A stretch of 64,000 bases of DNA from Haberlea rhodopensis (Eukaryota > Streptophyta > Magnoliopsida > Lamiales > Gesneriaceae), in the NCBI GenBank assembly GCA_907163345.1, contig CAJQUN010000039.1, forward strand, positions 4,534,361-4,598,360, written 5' to 3'. Within the stretch, counting starts at the first letter, position 1. The number at the start of each line of letters is the position of its first letter. The position numbers were made by a program, and so were the translations under genes. The notes under the pieces are model-generated. The model was not told where the DNA came from. It did not search any database and worked only from the letters and a program-made list of their open reading frames with translations. Below, piece by piece: positions 22,191 to 33,710 of the stretch.

Positions 22191-22315
22191 TAACTTCAGT
22201 CTTTGGTCTATTTTAGCATTAAATGCTACATCTAATGCTTCAATAAATAACCGTTGATTATTCGGATGAACAAAGTTTGCTAACTTAGTCTGAATTGATA
22301 TTTCTGAAATAAGCT

Positions 22316-22402
22316 CTGATCTGATCTGCATCGATCTGTTCTGTACCGATCTGGTTGACATCGATCTGGTCTTCATAGATCTGGTTGACATCGATCTGGT
22401 CT
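22316..22402. repeat. Short tandem repeat with GATCTG / CATCGATCTG units
   Basis: About five imperfect copies of a 15-17 bp unit centred on ATCGATCTGGT/TTGAC lie head to tail. They sit between a gag remnant and an LTR-like region. No function is evident. Confidence 0.75.
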
Positions 22403-22479
22403 ATTTTGTCATCTTTAAAATCCGAAACCAACAGATAATGATACCAAAATACATATATATAGTTACGTATTCCATTCAC

Positions 22480-24812
22480 AGGTAATACATCATTCATTTA
22501 TCAACATAACACTTAAAGTATTTGAAAATATTATAAGTCAAATACAACATACACGGGGCATACCCCGGTAAATTTATTTCTTAAAAGTAGAGTAATACTA
22601 CTGGGAAAATAAAATCATGCATAAACCTGAGCTCGCTCATCACGGAGCTCGGTTTTCTCTAGATGCATCACCGTAAGCATCAGAACCTTGTCCTCTTGCA
22701 AACCCTGTCATGCCCGAACAACAAAAGACATGACAGCCCCCACAAAGAGAGTCAGTACCCCAGTACGAGAAATAAATAAATCATGTCAAGAATGACAGAG
22801 TATCATGCAATTCATACCATGTATGAATGCGATGTATGAATGGGTACAAAGAATCAAATATCAAGATACCAAATATCGGAGTCCAAAGGAAGGTATCATC
22901 AATCAATAGCTCGAGCAGAGGGTGGCAGCACACACACATTGCGCTAGGAGAATCATCATGTGATGTGCTCGTCATCCCTCGTGTCTAGGTCCGGCACCAA
23001 CGCCCGTGACTACAGTTGCTACCTAAACTGCATGCCATCACCGAGCCCAACGTCCCCGACACTCAGGGTAAATAAACTCATTCATCATCAATGAAATCAA
23101 ATAAGAGGATAGATCAATATGAAATGCCCATGAATCATCTATGCATCATATGACATATGCAACTCAATATGGCATGCAAACTAATGTAAAAGTCAATACA
23201 TATCATGTATTTCACATATCATGTAGTCCAATGTATCTCAACATGTCATATAGTCACATAAGAATCACATAGTGACAACTAAATCATCTAAATCCATCAA
23301 TGACATGTAAAATCAGACAATAGCATCATTACACGTCTTTGCTAGACGTCACGATAAATCTCATTTCTACGTACCTCCACCAGGCTATCAAAATTACTCG
23401 TAAGCTCTGGATTTCCTCAAGTTTGACATTGGAATATCACAACCTGGTCAAATATCATTCAAATCATCAAAATCTATCAATACACTAAACAAGGTTGTGT
23501 CTTATTTCATTAGTTTAGCACTTCAGCAGACATACACATATTAATAAGTCCATAAGTCTTCAACACTAAACCAAATGAATTAAGCCCATTTGTACCTGAA
23601 AGATAACTCAAATGGGAACATTTTATATGTTCAAGACTTTCCCAAAATCGTTCATTTAATGGGGTCTAAGTATTAGTCCAATATGGGCATACAATTTTCC
23701 TTGTTCTATTTACAAAAAACTAGTTCGATCAGTTTCAGTATAAAATTCACCATAAATTTAAAAATCCTCCAAATGACTTCAAACTAGTGGGAACAGTTTG
23801 ACAACTCAACAAGGTACATTTCATATTTTATGAGTTTTAGCTAATTCATAGGTCTAGAGGTCGATTCATAGCATATTTCATCGAATTCAAATATGCTCTG
23901 TTAGTGCAGATTGAGCAGTGATAGGGAAAACTGCATAACTCGCTCATGTGGACTCCAAATCATGTGTGCCAGTTTCTAATGCAAGCTAACTAAAAGTTTT
24001 ACAAATTTTTTGAACCTCAACCTCAAATTCGAAATCTAAATGTCCCAAAATTTTCAAAAAACAGACTGCATGCATCATAAATTCTGCAGAATGCATTTGA
24101 CAGCAACTATTCACCACACTTATCATGTATTTGCACCATAATTCGACCATTAACACAAATCCAAGTTGATAAAGCTCAAGAAACATGTTATACCTTCAAG
24201 TACGTTCAAGATTTGAAGCCAACTCAAGAGCCAAAACCGTCCTATGTTCATAGATTTCTATTGAAATCTATTGTTTGACTGCACTCCTTCCATTTAATGT
24301 CTTTCTTCTTGCTCAATTCGAAAATTTGTTGCTTCTTCCTTCTAACTCTTTGCTTGCAAGTGTTTTTCAGAGTGTTGGGAGGAATGTTGAAAGTTTGTTC
24401 CAGCAAAAACAGGAACAAAAACAAAAATGAAGAGAAGAATGAGGAAATGGAGTGAAAATCTATGTTTGCTAGGTTGGATGATGAATTGTGTATGTTTGGT
24501 GCATTGCACCCTTCTATTTATATATTATATTATATATATACATATATAACTAAACATATTTATGTATTGAGGTTCGGACACCATAATTCGAAGTCTACGT
24601 ATTAATCGTCCGTATTTTCTCAAAATTTCACTAACTTGTTCCACTAACTTATTATTTCATTCAATTCCAATTTGATTATTTGTTGATAATTTAAATTGAT
24701 ATTTCCTTTGCCAATTTAATTACTCTCCCAAATTCTTCACTAAGTAGTCATCCGTGTTTTGCGTAATCATGGTTAATCCAGAATCATAATTAATTAGCAA
24801 CGGGGCCTTATA
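22480..24812 (-). repeat. Orphan chromovirus-type 3' LTR
   Basis: The region directly adjoins a chromovirus pol end (24813-24855) with a purine tract, which places a 3' LTR here on the minus strand. Supporting traits are a TATAAATAG box near 24515 with an AT-rich surround, a TACGTACCTCC block near 23370 shared in style with the Tekay-like LTR, and a CGGGG/CCCCG hairpin near 22554-22568. The right edge reads TATAAGGCCCCG on the minus strand, possibly a mutated TGTAAGGCCCCG start. The left edge is not resolved and no matching 5' LTR is in the window. Confidence 0.55.
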
Positions 24813-24856
24813 CTTCTTCCCCTCTTAAAATGATTTCGTCCTCGAAATCGCAAAAC
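24813..24856 (-). pseudogene. Chromovirus pol C-terminal end and polypurine tract
   Basis: On the minus strand the sequence encodes FEDEIILRGEEV followed by a TAA stop. This is the stereotyped C-terminus of many chromovirus integrase polyproteins, and the AAGAGGGGAAGAAG part doubles as the polypurine tract. Only this tail is recognisable; further right the coding trace is lost. Confidence 0.6.
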
Positions 24857-25847
24857 TGAGTATAACTCAACATAAATCTCATTCAGCTGCTCACAACATG
24901 TACTAATAATCATCACTACTATGATATTACGAATATCTCAAACTACTGAGGTCATTCTTGTCTCAATGTATCATCTCCTTTCCCATGTCGGTCTTCCGAG
25001 CTATGTAAACTCCATTAACTAGTACCAAGGAAAATTTTCTAAATCTCATTCGAAGCACAATGTTTGTACGTCTCTTTCTTCCTTTGCATGAATGTATTAC
25101 TAAAAGAGTTTGATTTATACAACACTTGTACAAACTCACTTAAGTTACTGCACAACTGAAACTCTTAGCACTTAACAACTCTTACAACTTGGTTTACAAC
25201 ACAAAACTAAACTCTGTTTTGACATTAATCACAAATAGTTACAATCACTCTTCTGTTCAACTAACTACAAATAAATCATATATTATTTTGTTAATTTCAT
25301 TTAACAATCTGTAATATTTATTAAAAAACCAAACAAATTTAATTAAATAAGTTAATTTATTGTTGTTGAATTGAAACTTATCAAATTTATGGAAAAATAC
25401 ATCAAATTAAGATTTCCATTGAAATAACATACAAAACTTGGACAACATATTAACACGCTTCCCAATTCATTTCCTCCAAACACAGCAAAACATTCTCTTA
25501 GTTAAATTGTCGTGTTTGAGCAATTGTTTACATCTCTTATCAGTTACAGTAATGGAACTAAATGAAATCCACGTAAGCACTCAATTTTTCTGTCAAATGG
25601 TGTCGTACATCGCATATAGCTTTGAACATAGTTTTCATGTCACTATAAATTTAAAAAAACAAAACATAGATGAACATTGTTGAGAATGTGGAAGGTTAGC
25701 TCACTAGATTCATGCCACGAGAATACATATGGTTATCTACTTGATGTCATTCTATAATTGAGATATAAAAACTTAAGTTGGACTATGCAAAACATCTTCT
25801 CAATGGTTAAAAATTACCAAACAAAAGCAAACTAGGAATGAAGCAAT
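24857..25847. other. AT-rich DNA without recognisable features
   Basis: Near 1 kb with no frame resembling a known protein. It may be decayed pol of the orphan chromovirus, but nothing supports that beyond position. Confidence 0.4.
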
Positions 25848-26184
25848 TCTTAGAAATTTTAACATGAATACTAAATCGATTTTCAATGTACCTAAACGTA
25901 TGGCACACAAAATCGAATATGCGGAAATAAAAGTTCAAGATCAGTGTTACCTCCAGCCATTGACATGCAGTTTGATCCAGACAGATCTGAAGAATTGCTT
26001 GGCTTAGGGACCCCCCGCAGTGTCCTATTTATATAAGTCTTGCCATCAAAGACTTAGAGTTTGACACAATTACTCCACTTAAAAGATAGTGGGTGGTTAT
26101 CCAGATAGTGCGCAATCTTCTGGATTAAATATTCTTGATATTATCTTAATAATATATTAACCAAATAAATATTAATTATTAACA
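25848..26184 (-). repeat. Copia LTR (3' LTR in element orientation)
   Basis: 337 bp, matching the 401-bp right LTR apart from an internal 64-bp deletion bounded by GAATTG in both arms and several substitutions. The deletion between short direct repeats suggests slippage or end-joining. Confidence 0.9.
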
Positions 26185-26199
26185 TTCTCCCACTTGGCT
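26185..26199 (-). other. Polypurine tract of the copia element
   Basis: On the minus strand CCAAGTGGGAGAATG directly abuts the 3' LTR, the canonical copia polypurine tract. Confidence 0.85.
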
Positions 26200-26549
26200 A
26201 ATATATCCACAAACTGAATAATCAAAAATACATCATCATATCAAGAAACAAATACACGAATCATGGTGATGTGTCCTCTTATATTGAGTAGTATCTTCCA
26301 TGTATCACGATGTATTATGCCTCTTAAATCCAAATGAGGTAACCTTACTAAATGAATAAACCAATGCTTATTCTAGGTCCAACTTAAGTAATATTTCCCA
26401 AATAACTGAATATGTAAGTAAGAGAAATATCATAACCGAAAGAGTTTCATTAAATATACAAAAAATGTACGTACTATGAAATCACATAATGGAACCAAGT
26501 CCCATTTTAACCATATGATCCTTCAAATCCTTAGTTGGCATGCCTTTTA

Positions 26550-27235
26550 TTAAGGATCGGCAATCATCAATTCAGTACGCACGTGTTTAATAACCAATTT
26601 ATTGTTTTTAACACGCTCCCAAATGGCTAAATACTTAATGTCGATGTGTTTACTTCGACTTTCTATTTTATTATTTAGCCTTAAAAACTGTAGATGAATT
26701 GTCACTATATAACCTAATGGCCAAGATATAAAATCCATCATTCTAAGCCCATATATGAAACTCTTCAACCATACACCATGTGAAGATGCTTCAGCAACGA
26801 ACTTGACTGGAAAACATAAATATGTATCCAAATGTTGATTTAGCAAATCAACGCAACCAGCAAAGTCTGAATTGGAGTAGCCAATACATCCAAATTATCA
26901 GTCTGTTTATACATAAGCATGTAATCCTCAGTACCTTTAAGGTACCTCATAACTTTCTTTGCAGCTTTCCAATGATCAATACCAGGGTTACTCTGATATC
27001 TTCCCAACATTCCCACAACAAATGCAATATTAGGTCTAGTACAGACTTGAGCATACATTAGGCTTCTAACACAAGAAGCATATGGAATGTTTTTCATTTG
27101 TTCCTTCTCATTTCTTGGACATTGATTCAAATTGAATCTATCACCTTTCACAATGGGTGATACACTTGGTGAACAATCACTCATCCAAAACCTCTCCAAC
27201 ACTTTGTTTATATATGTTTCTTGCGATAAACCCAA
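26550..27235 (-). pseudogene. Copia RNase H and connection region
   Basis: Frame 27235-26840 carries the connection segment SQETYINKVLERFWMSDCSP, LMYAQVCTRPNIAFVVGMLGRY and AAKKVMRYLKGTEDYML, all standard for copia. A frameshift near 26845 precedes RNase H remnants in frame 26846-26550 (AEASSHGVWLKSF). The RNase H domain is partly lost and inactive. Confidence 0.88.
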
Positions 27236-27684
27236 AATGTATTGGATCTATCCCTATGGATCTTAATACCAATGACATAAGATGCCTCACCCATATCCTT
27301 CATATCAAAGTTCTTAAAGAGAAACTGTTTCACCTCATATAGAAACCCCTTATCATTTGTTGCAAGTAATATATCATCTACATACAACACCAAGAACCAA
27401 ATTTTACTCCCACTAACCTTCTGGTATATACATTGATCCATGACGTTCTCAACAAAATCAAATGAAGAGATAACGTGATGGAATTTTAAATACCACTGAC
27501 GGGAGGCTTTTTTCAATCTGTATATAGATTTCTTAAGCTTACACACCAAATGCTCACCACTAGAGGAGAATCCTTCAGGTTGTTTCATATAAACCTCTTC
27601 CTCTAGATCACCAATGAGGAATGCCGTTTTCACATCCATTTGATGCAAATCCAGATCAAAATGGGCCACCAATGCCATAACCAC
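27208..27684 (-). pseudogene. Copia reverse transcriptase
   Basis: The frame includes HQMDVKTAFLIGDLEEEVYM, LKKSIYRLKKASRQWYLKF and the catalytic LVLYVDDILLATND, followed by DMKDMGEASYVIGIKI. The YVDD motif is intact. Substitutions such as LIGDLEE for the usual LNGDLEE and shifts on both sides show decay. Confidence 0.92.
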
Positions 27685-28554
27685 ACGGAGGGAATCCTTT
27701 TTAGATACAGGAGAAAAAGTCTCTGTATAATCAATTCTCTCTTTCTGAGTGAATCCTTTGGCAACTTAGTCTAGCCTTTTATCGTTCAAAGTTGTCCAGT
27801 GAATCTTTCTTCGTTTTAAAGACCCACATATATCCAATGGCTTTTACACCATCTGGCAACTGAACCAACTCCCAGACTTCGTTATGTGCCATTGAATTTA
27901 TCTCATCATTCATGGCATCGAACCACAACTTTGATTCATTACTTTCCATCGCTTGTGAAAACATCTCGGGATCATTCTCAGCTCCAATATTATAGTCAGA
28001 TTCTTGTAGATACACAATATAATCACTAGGAATTGCTGATCTCCTCATTCTAGTAGACCTTCTCAATGTTGTATCAACATTTTCCTCTAAGACAGGATCA
28101 TGTTGTTCAACAGGGTTCTCGACAGTATCTGGAATCTGTCGATCATCAGGAACTACTAGATCATGATCAACTACTTGTGGAATCTCTAATACTGGTTCAT
28201 CAACATGCCTAAGAACTTGAGGGCAGTTGTAAACATCAATCAGTCGATCACTTACAGTGGATGGATGAGCATCGTAATGATCGTTTTCAGAACAAATATC
28301 CTGAAATCAATCGCTCCCAATAATCAGGTCATATTCAAGAAATTTTGCATTCCTCAATTCCACAAATTTAGTGATGTGAGATGGTCAGTAGAATCTATAT
28401 CCCTTAGACCTTTCGGCATATCCAACGAAATACCCACTAATGGTTCTTGGGTCCAACTTCTTTCATGTGATTATAAACTCTTACATCAGACGGGCATCCC
28501 CAAATGCGTATATGTTTCAAACTCGGTCAACCTTTCCATATCTCAAAAGGTGTC
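27685..28554 (-). pseudogene. Copia integrase C-terminal to reverse transcriptase linker, degenerate
   Basis: Frame 28066-27779 contains RRSTRMRRSAIPSDYIVYL and the start of reverse transcriptase (FDAMNDEINSMAHNEVWELV, then IGYMWVFKTKKD). Between 28067 and 28554 the frame is broken and the integrase C-terminal segment is only traceable in pieces. A stop and frame change near 27770 separates it from the catalytic part. Confidence 0.8.
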
Positions 28555-29112
28555 TTACAGACAGCCTTTGGTTGGAACTCGGTTTAATATATATGATGCC
28601 GTTTTAAGAGCTTCAGTCCACAATGACTTAGGAAGTTTAGAACTACTAAGCATACTACGCACCATGTCTATTAATTTCCGGTTTCTTCTTTCTGACACAC
28701 CATTTTGGCTCGGAGAACCAGGCATGGTGTATTGGGCAACAATCCCATGCTCCTGAAGAAACTTAGCAAACGGGCCAGGTGCTTGTCCACTCTCAGTGTA
28801 TCTACCATAGTACTCACCACCCCTATCTGATCTCACGATCTTACTGCATTGTTTCTCTACTTCAGCCTTATATGCTTTAAAAGCATCCAACGCTTCATAC
28901 TTATTATGAAGCAAGTAGAGATACATATATCGTGAATAATCATCAATGAAGGTGATGAAGTATTTCTGACCATACGAATCCATATCAGGACTACATATGT
29001 CTGTATGTATGATCTCCAATATATCAGAACACCTCTTAGCACCTTTCTTTGACATGCTGGTCTGCTTACCCTTAATGCAGTCCATACAAGTGTGAAAATC
29101 GGTAAAATCCAA
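28555..29112 (-). pseudogene. Copia integrase, zinc-binding end and catalytic core
   Basis: The frame starts in the GAG-pre-integrase end (CMDCIKGKQTS), then shows the first catalytic aspartate in LEIIHTDICSP, the second in FITFIDDYSRYMYLY and SDRGGEYYG, and the glutamate in PSQNGVSERRNRKLIDM. It ends at TASYILNRVPTK where the frame shifts. All three core residues are present. The upstream side is cut by the GC-rich insertion at about 29113. Confidence 0.92.
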
Positions 29113-29322
29113 ATAGGGGTGGGAAACGGGTTCGGGAATTCGGGTCCCGACCCGATCCGATCGGGTATTTCCCGATCGGGTCGGGATAATCGGGTTTTTC
29201 GGGATAATCGGGTATTACCCGATCGGGTAGTGGCGGGTTCGGAACGGGATTCGGGTAGGGATTTGAGAGAAAATTTGTTCGGGTTCGGGTACCCGAACCC
29301 GATTTTGCCTTTCCTCATATGC
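29110..29322. mobile_element. GC-rich hAT-type non-autonomous insertion (GGGTTCGGGTACCCG repeats)
   Basis: About 210 bp packed with CGGGT/ACCCG motifs such as TCGGGTACCCGAACCCG, starting AGGGGTGGGAAACGGG and ending in ACCCGAACCCGATTTTGC. It is far richer in GC than the surrounding copia DNA and interrupts it between gag and integrase. Starts of the AGGGGTGGGNAACGGG type are common in small plant hAT-related elements. A clear target duplication was not found, so class is tentative. Confidence 0.5.
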
Positions 29323-29477
29323 TTGTACTGAACTTTCCTCCTTATATGAGTAACTACATGCACACTTTTAGTCTGCTCCATAGCCAATCGTCCCTCTTCC
29401 TAAACACACATGGTCATAAGTTTATTTATTGACCATTTGTCCCTATGTGTGTTGTAGGAAATCTTAAATGGACCGTA

Positions 29478-29765
29478 TTAATATGGCAAAGTGTTTAGAA
29501 TGTAGTGCACCAGGAAAGTATCAGACAACTCAACCTCAAGTGCCTTAAGCTGAGATGCTATATCCATAATGTGCATGATATGCTCACGCACTCCTCTAAT
29601 ACCAGTGAGCTTCATTGATGAAAACTTCAAAATTAAGGTGATTGCTAATGCCTTATCCGAAGACTTAAATTGAGTATCAATAGCCTTCGGCAAATTACGG
29701 ACATTATTATGCTGATCGACAGAACCCTTGATCCCATCAGAAATCTTGATCTTTATGAACATAAC
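29478..29765 (-). pseudogene. Copia gag fragment
   Basis: The minus-strand frame encodes a gag helix region including SSMKLTGIRGVREHIMHIMD and ASQLKALEVELSDTFLVHYI, then LNTLPY at the left edge. This fits Tork-type gag. The zinc knuckle and protease that should follow are missing, removed together with the start of the GAG-pre-integrase segment. Confidence 0.85.
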
Positions 29766-31535
29766 GGAGAGACGATTAGATCGTTCTCATTTATCTGAAA
29801 AATCAATATTATCCAAAGTGATGGTTTCAATAATAGCAGGTGGTTCATCTTTTCGTATAGCATAATCAATATCTATCCAGCCTAAATGGAGAAGAACCTC
29901 TCCTTCTACACCTTATAGTTATCACCTTTGAGTTCAGGAACTTCACATTTCATATCAGATAAATTAACAGGTTGAATAACTGCAAGAAAATTCAAAATGC
30001 ATTCTTATTTCACAATTTTCGAAGCAAATAACCAAATGACATGTTTTACCCATGTAAATCATGCAATAACATATGAATCGCTGACATAGAAATTACCTGT
30101 GGGCTAAATTTCTAATTCAAATAAATTCATATAACTTTATGATAAAACTATCGAATTATCCGACATTCTTAGTACATGTGGCAAATTAAGAAAATAATTC
30201 AATATCTCATCCTAATTAAACATATTTAATATAATAAAATTTCCTGTGGGATAAATTCCATTATATCAAATATAATTAATTACAAGTAATATCTATTTGG
30301 CTTTACGTGATGTTTGAGAAATTAATGCATACTTTAAGTAATTAAAGCTATTGTGGCTACGCTTAAATCAATCATATAATTCATATCACATAGACATTTA
30401 ATCTGAATGCATAAAAACTATGCAATAGTTGAATTAATGTAATGCCTATTATACATTAAGTGATCCACAAAATTAATGTATAATTTAATCAATTAAAGTT
30501 GTTGTGGCTATACTTTAATTTATTAAGCTATACGAATCACTTAGACATTTATTCTGAATGCATAAAAATATTTTATGCTATATCTTAATTCATATAAATA
30601 TTTTCTATTGAACTTTATGTAATTCACATGATTAATGAATAATTTAATCAATTAAAGCTGCTGTTAATCAAGTAAACTATAAAACAATCAAAAATTACAC
30701 ATAAAGATTGCATAAAATAAATTTTAAAAATAAGGCAGAATTTCGAATTTCAGAATGAAACAGAACCAAACAGGCCTTAAAATTAAACATGCCAAATCAG
30801 AAAAATCAGCACCAAACAAGACCTTAAATTGAACCAACCCTAATTCCCAAAATCACCAAAGCCCTAACCCTAACCCAAATGAAATTAGCGTCGCCGCCGC
30901 TGCCATCTCTTCCGGCAAAATCGCGGTCGACCAACGTCGACCAGTGCCATGAGAGCACCTTCGAACGGTCGTCTCCCACAACCCGTAGCGGACTTGCCAC
31001 GAATCAGCCTCCAAATATTTGGGATTTAGATTTCTCGCGCAGGGCGCAACTACTGGGCCAAAATCCGTTCAATCGACGGCCTTATGCTATCGAATACCAT
31101 CGCCCAGATCTTTGGATTCACTTAATTGACGATTACATGCAGAGCCACAAATAAAATGGTCGGAAATTTGATCAAAAGAGACAGATCACGCGCACCAAAA
31201 ACGCGATCCAATCCCGGTCGATTTTCCGATATACGATTCCGTCCAGCGGCGTCCGATGGCCATACTTTCATGGTGGTTCGACGGGTACCATTTATCGTCG
31301 GAAGTGGGTTCCAATCGGCGGCTAATTTCATAATTTCAAAGGCTAGGGTTTCAAAACTATGGTTCATGCCAAAATTGAAATTGGGAATTTTAATTCAAAT
31401 GAATTTCTGATAATTTTAATTTCGAAAATTGTGTTAAAAATTCATGATACAAAATCAAAACTGCATCAATATTATTTTTCAAAATTTTTGGTCTAGATCA
31501 AAAATCTCAAACGTATCAAGGCGAAAGCAAAAACT
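29766..31535 (-). other. Long copia leader with internal repeats and a GC-richer block
   Basis: About 1.8 kb separates the primer site from gag, long for a copia leader. The left part is AT-rich with tandem-like repeats (30318-30670). At 30860-31340 base composition becomes GC-richer, with CGCCGCCGCTGCC near 30890 and CCCTAACCCTAACCC near 30862. Small frames there (91 and 81 codons on opposite strands) match nothing I recognise. The block may be acquired sequence. Confidence 0.5.
30318..30670. repeat. Imperfect tandem repeat, unit about 150 bp, in the copia leader
   Basis: A unit beginning ATTAATGNATAATTTAA and TCAATTAAAG(C/T)TGTTGTGGCTA, then GAATGCATAAAAA, appears about two and a half times at roughly 30322, 30474 and 30630. 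Copies differ by substitutions and indels. Confidence 0.7.
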
Positions 31536-31547
31536 GTTCTGATACCA
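31536..31547 (-). other. Met-tRNA primer-binding site of the copia element
   Basis: On the minus strand TGGTATCAGAAC lies two bases inside the 5' LTR, the usual copia primer site (last bases variant AAC instead of AGC). Confidence 0.85.
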
Positions 31548-31549
31548 AA

Positions 31550-31950
31550 CGTTAGAAATTTTAAAATGAATACTAAATCGATTTTCAATGTACCTAAACG
31601 TATGGCACACAAAATCGAATATGCGGAAATAAAAGTTCAAGATCAGTGTTACCTCCTGCCATTGACATGCAGTTTGATCCAGACGGATCTGAAGAATTGA
31701 GTTGCGAGATGGCTCTTCTAAACCTTATGCAATTCTAATAGATGGTGTATTTTATGAAGTGAATTGCTTGGCTTAGGGACCCCCGCAGTGTCCTATTTAC
31801 ATAAGTCTTGCCATCAAAGACTTATGTTTGACACAGTTACGTCACTTAAAAGATAGTGGTTGGTTATCCAGATAGTGCGCAATCTTCTGGATTAAATATT
31901 CTTGATATATCTTAATAATATATTAACCAAATAAATATTAATTATTAACA
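31550..31950 (-). repeat. Copia LTR (5' LTR in element orientation)
   Basis: 401 bp with the same ends as the left copy. It includes the 64-bp segment missing on the left (about 31694-31757). It would have carried the promoter on the minus strand. Confidence 0.9.
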
Positions 31951-31955
31951 GCAAT

Positions 31956-33676
31956 ATCAATTATTGGATGAAAATCATGATTATAGTTGATGAAAAAGTG
32001 TTTGATTATTACATTGAATGAAGTTAACCCACTTTTAGCAACAAAACTAGGATATGAACACAAAATGAAAAATTTCAAATCAATTGCCGCCATGTATTCA
32101 CTGGATACTTGCCATCATGAAATAAATATGACCGCAGACAAGGATATATCATTATTTACTGTTTATTATATATATATATAAATATTAATTGAATAACCAA
32201 TATATAATTATTAATAATATAATAACCACAAATATAATAAGAGGCGTAGATATTACTGTTGGGATGAATAGTAATACATTGAACTTTTTCTTTTGCTCAA
32301 AACCATCGTTGTTCGGATGTACAGATATTGATACGGTGATATGGGCACGAATGACACAAACATGGCGACACTGATTTTCAAATTTTTTAAGATACAACAC
32401 GTCTATAACATTTTGTTATATATATATAACATGTAAAAACAACAAAAATATTCTTACAAAATCCAAGAATTCTATAAATAAATGCATGTCACTGAAATAA
32501 TCATAATATCACACATAACAACATTAAAATTCATATTATTTCAATTAATATGAAATTAACAAGCACGTCCATATAAAAGATAACATAAAATATATTCTAA
32601 CCAAATTCAAAAAGTGTATTAATAAATTTATGTAATTAAAATCATCATAGTATTATTCATACTAGCACCAAATGCATATTACACGTCCCAAATTTATTTT
32701 AGTCAAAAATTTTAAAGGAACGCTTTCAAAAGGGAGAAATATTGTTACAGCGTAGCCGAAGTATTGTTACAGCATCATTCGGAGTGTTATCCGAAGCCGA
32801 AGTATCCATAAATACACAGGTTAGAAGAAGTTTTTGAAGGTGATAGTGCTGGACAAGGGGAAAGAAGAGTCACGGAACACCACTGAAGCAACTGGCCGTA
32901 AGAGCAACGAGAACAAGCTCCTCTCCGAGAAACACAGGTCACATTCCCTTTCGTTGCCTATTTTTACTGATTTGAAGATTATAGTGTTGGTGTGCTTAAT
33001 TTTATCTCCCAAATCAGGAAAGGCTGCTTGGAGTTTTTTTCCCTGGAACTTGAGCTGATGATTGTTTGATCGCGCTCTCATTGTTTGTCGTGGGAGATTT
33101 AAGAATATAACCTCCTACTGTTAACAGTTTAGATATATAACCTCCATATTTTTAGAAAATGCAATGTACTTTTTGCCCTTATCTATATAATTCTATCCTT
33201 AATTTTATAAAAAAATTGTCTTCTTCCCCTCAAGTTTTTTTTCCAGAAACGAAATTGTGGGGTTTTTTTAATTATGATAACAAAAATTCATAAAATATTT
33301 ACCAAAATAATCTCAAATACAACATTTTATTAAACTGAACTTAGTCGTCATTCATGTGCTTTTGCCCGGGGAGAAATTAAGGAGGACAGTCTTTATTTAT
33401 TTTTTAACTTGTTTAAAACAGTGGAATTAAAAATTACAATCAATCCCACTTGTTTACTAGTTGATTCCCCAAAATATAGGTATTGGGTCAAGTCACATTG
33501 GGTGCGCATGTGGGAAAAATTAAAAAGAAAAAGAGAGAAAAAAATAAATTCAGCAATTTTATTTCATAAGCTAACAGACATCAATGACATATAGCACTAG
33601 ATTTCTGCTGTTTCTTCCAAAGAATGATTTCCTAAAACTGTGCCCGCTAATCTACTCTAAGCCGTATACATATGTA
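31956..33676. other. AT-rich intergenic DNA
   Basis: No convincing gene. A (TA)n run lies at 32163-32180. Small frames near 32830-33080 overlap on both strands and resemble nothing known. Short TTGTTACAGC repeats occur near 32743-32770. Confidence 0.4.
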
Positions 33677-33710
33677 CTAGTTTATTGGGCACCGTGCAAG
33701 GCACGGTGCC
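33677..33710 (-). other. Helitron-type 3' terminus (hairpin plus CTAG)
   Basis: On the minus strand a perfect 10-bp hairpin (GGCACCGTGC, loop CTT, GCACGGTGCC, at 33688-33710) is followed by CAATAAACTAG and then host T. A short GC-rich hairpin about 10 nt before a CTRR end with a T on the flank is the diagnostic 3' terminus of Helitrons. A second, related end is at 43458-43486. Confidence 0.65.

Larger units (their letters stand above)
25848..31950 (-). mobile_element. Tork-like Ty1-copia LTR retrotransposon, degenerate
   Basis: LTRs at 25848-26184 and 31550-31950 are flanked by the 5-bp target duplication GCAAT (25843-25847 and 31951-31955). Terminal TGTTAGAAA is mutated in each copy (TCTTAGAAA left, CGTTAGAAA right), and the other end is ATTAACA. 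A Met-tRNA primer site is at 31536-31547 and a purine tract at 26185-26197, so the element is on the minus strand. Gag, integrase, reverse transcriptase and RNase H pieces are in copia order with frameshifts. The left LTR lacks a 64-bp segment present in the right one. A GC-rich hAT-type insertion sits between gag and integrase. Confidence 0.92.

Noticed and set aside
28205..28756. 183-codon plus-strand frame
   Set aside because: It is antisense to the copia integrase and linker region on the minus strand, where conserved motifs are found.
30860..30876. CCCTAACCCTAACCC resembling telomere-like repeat
   Set aside because: Only two to three imperfect units of CCCTAA (not plant CCCTAAA); too short to be an interstitial telomere.
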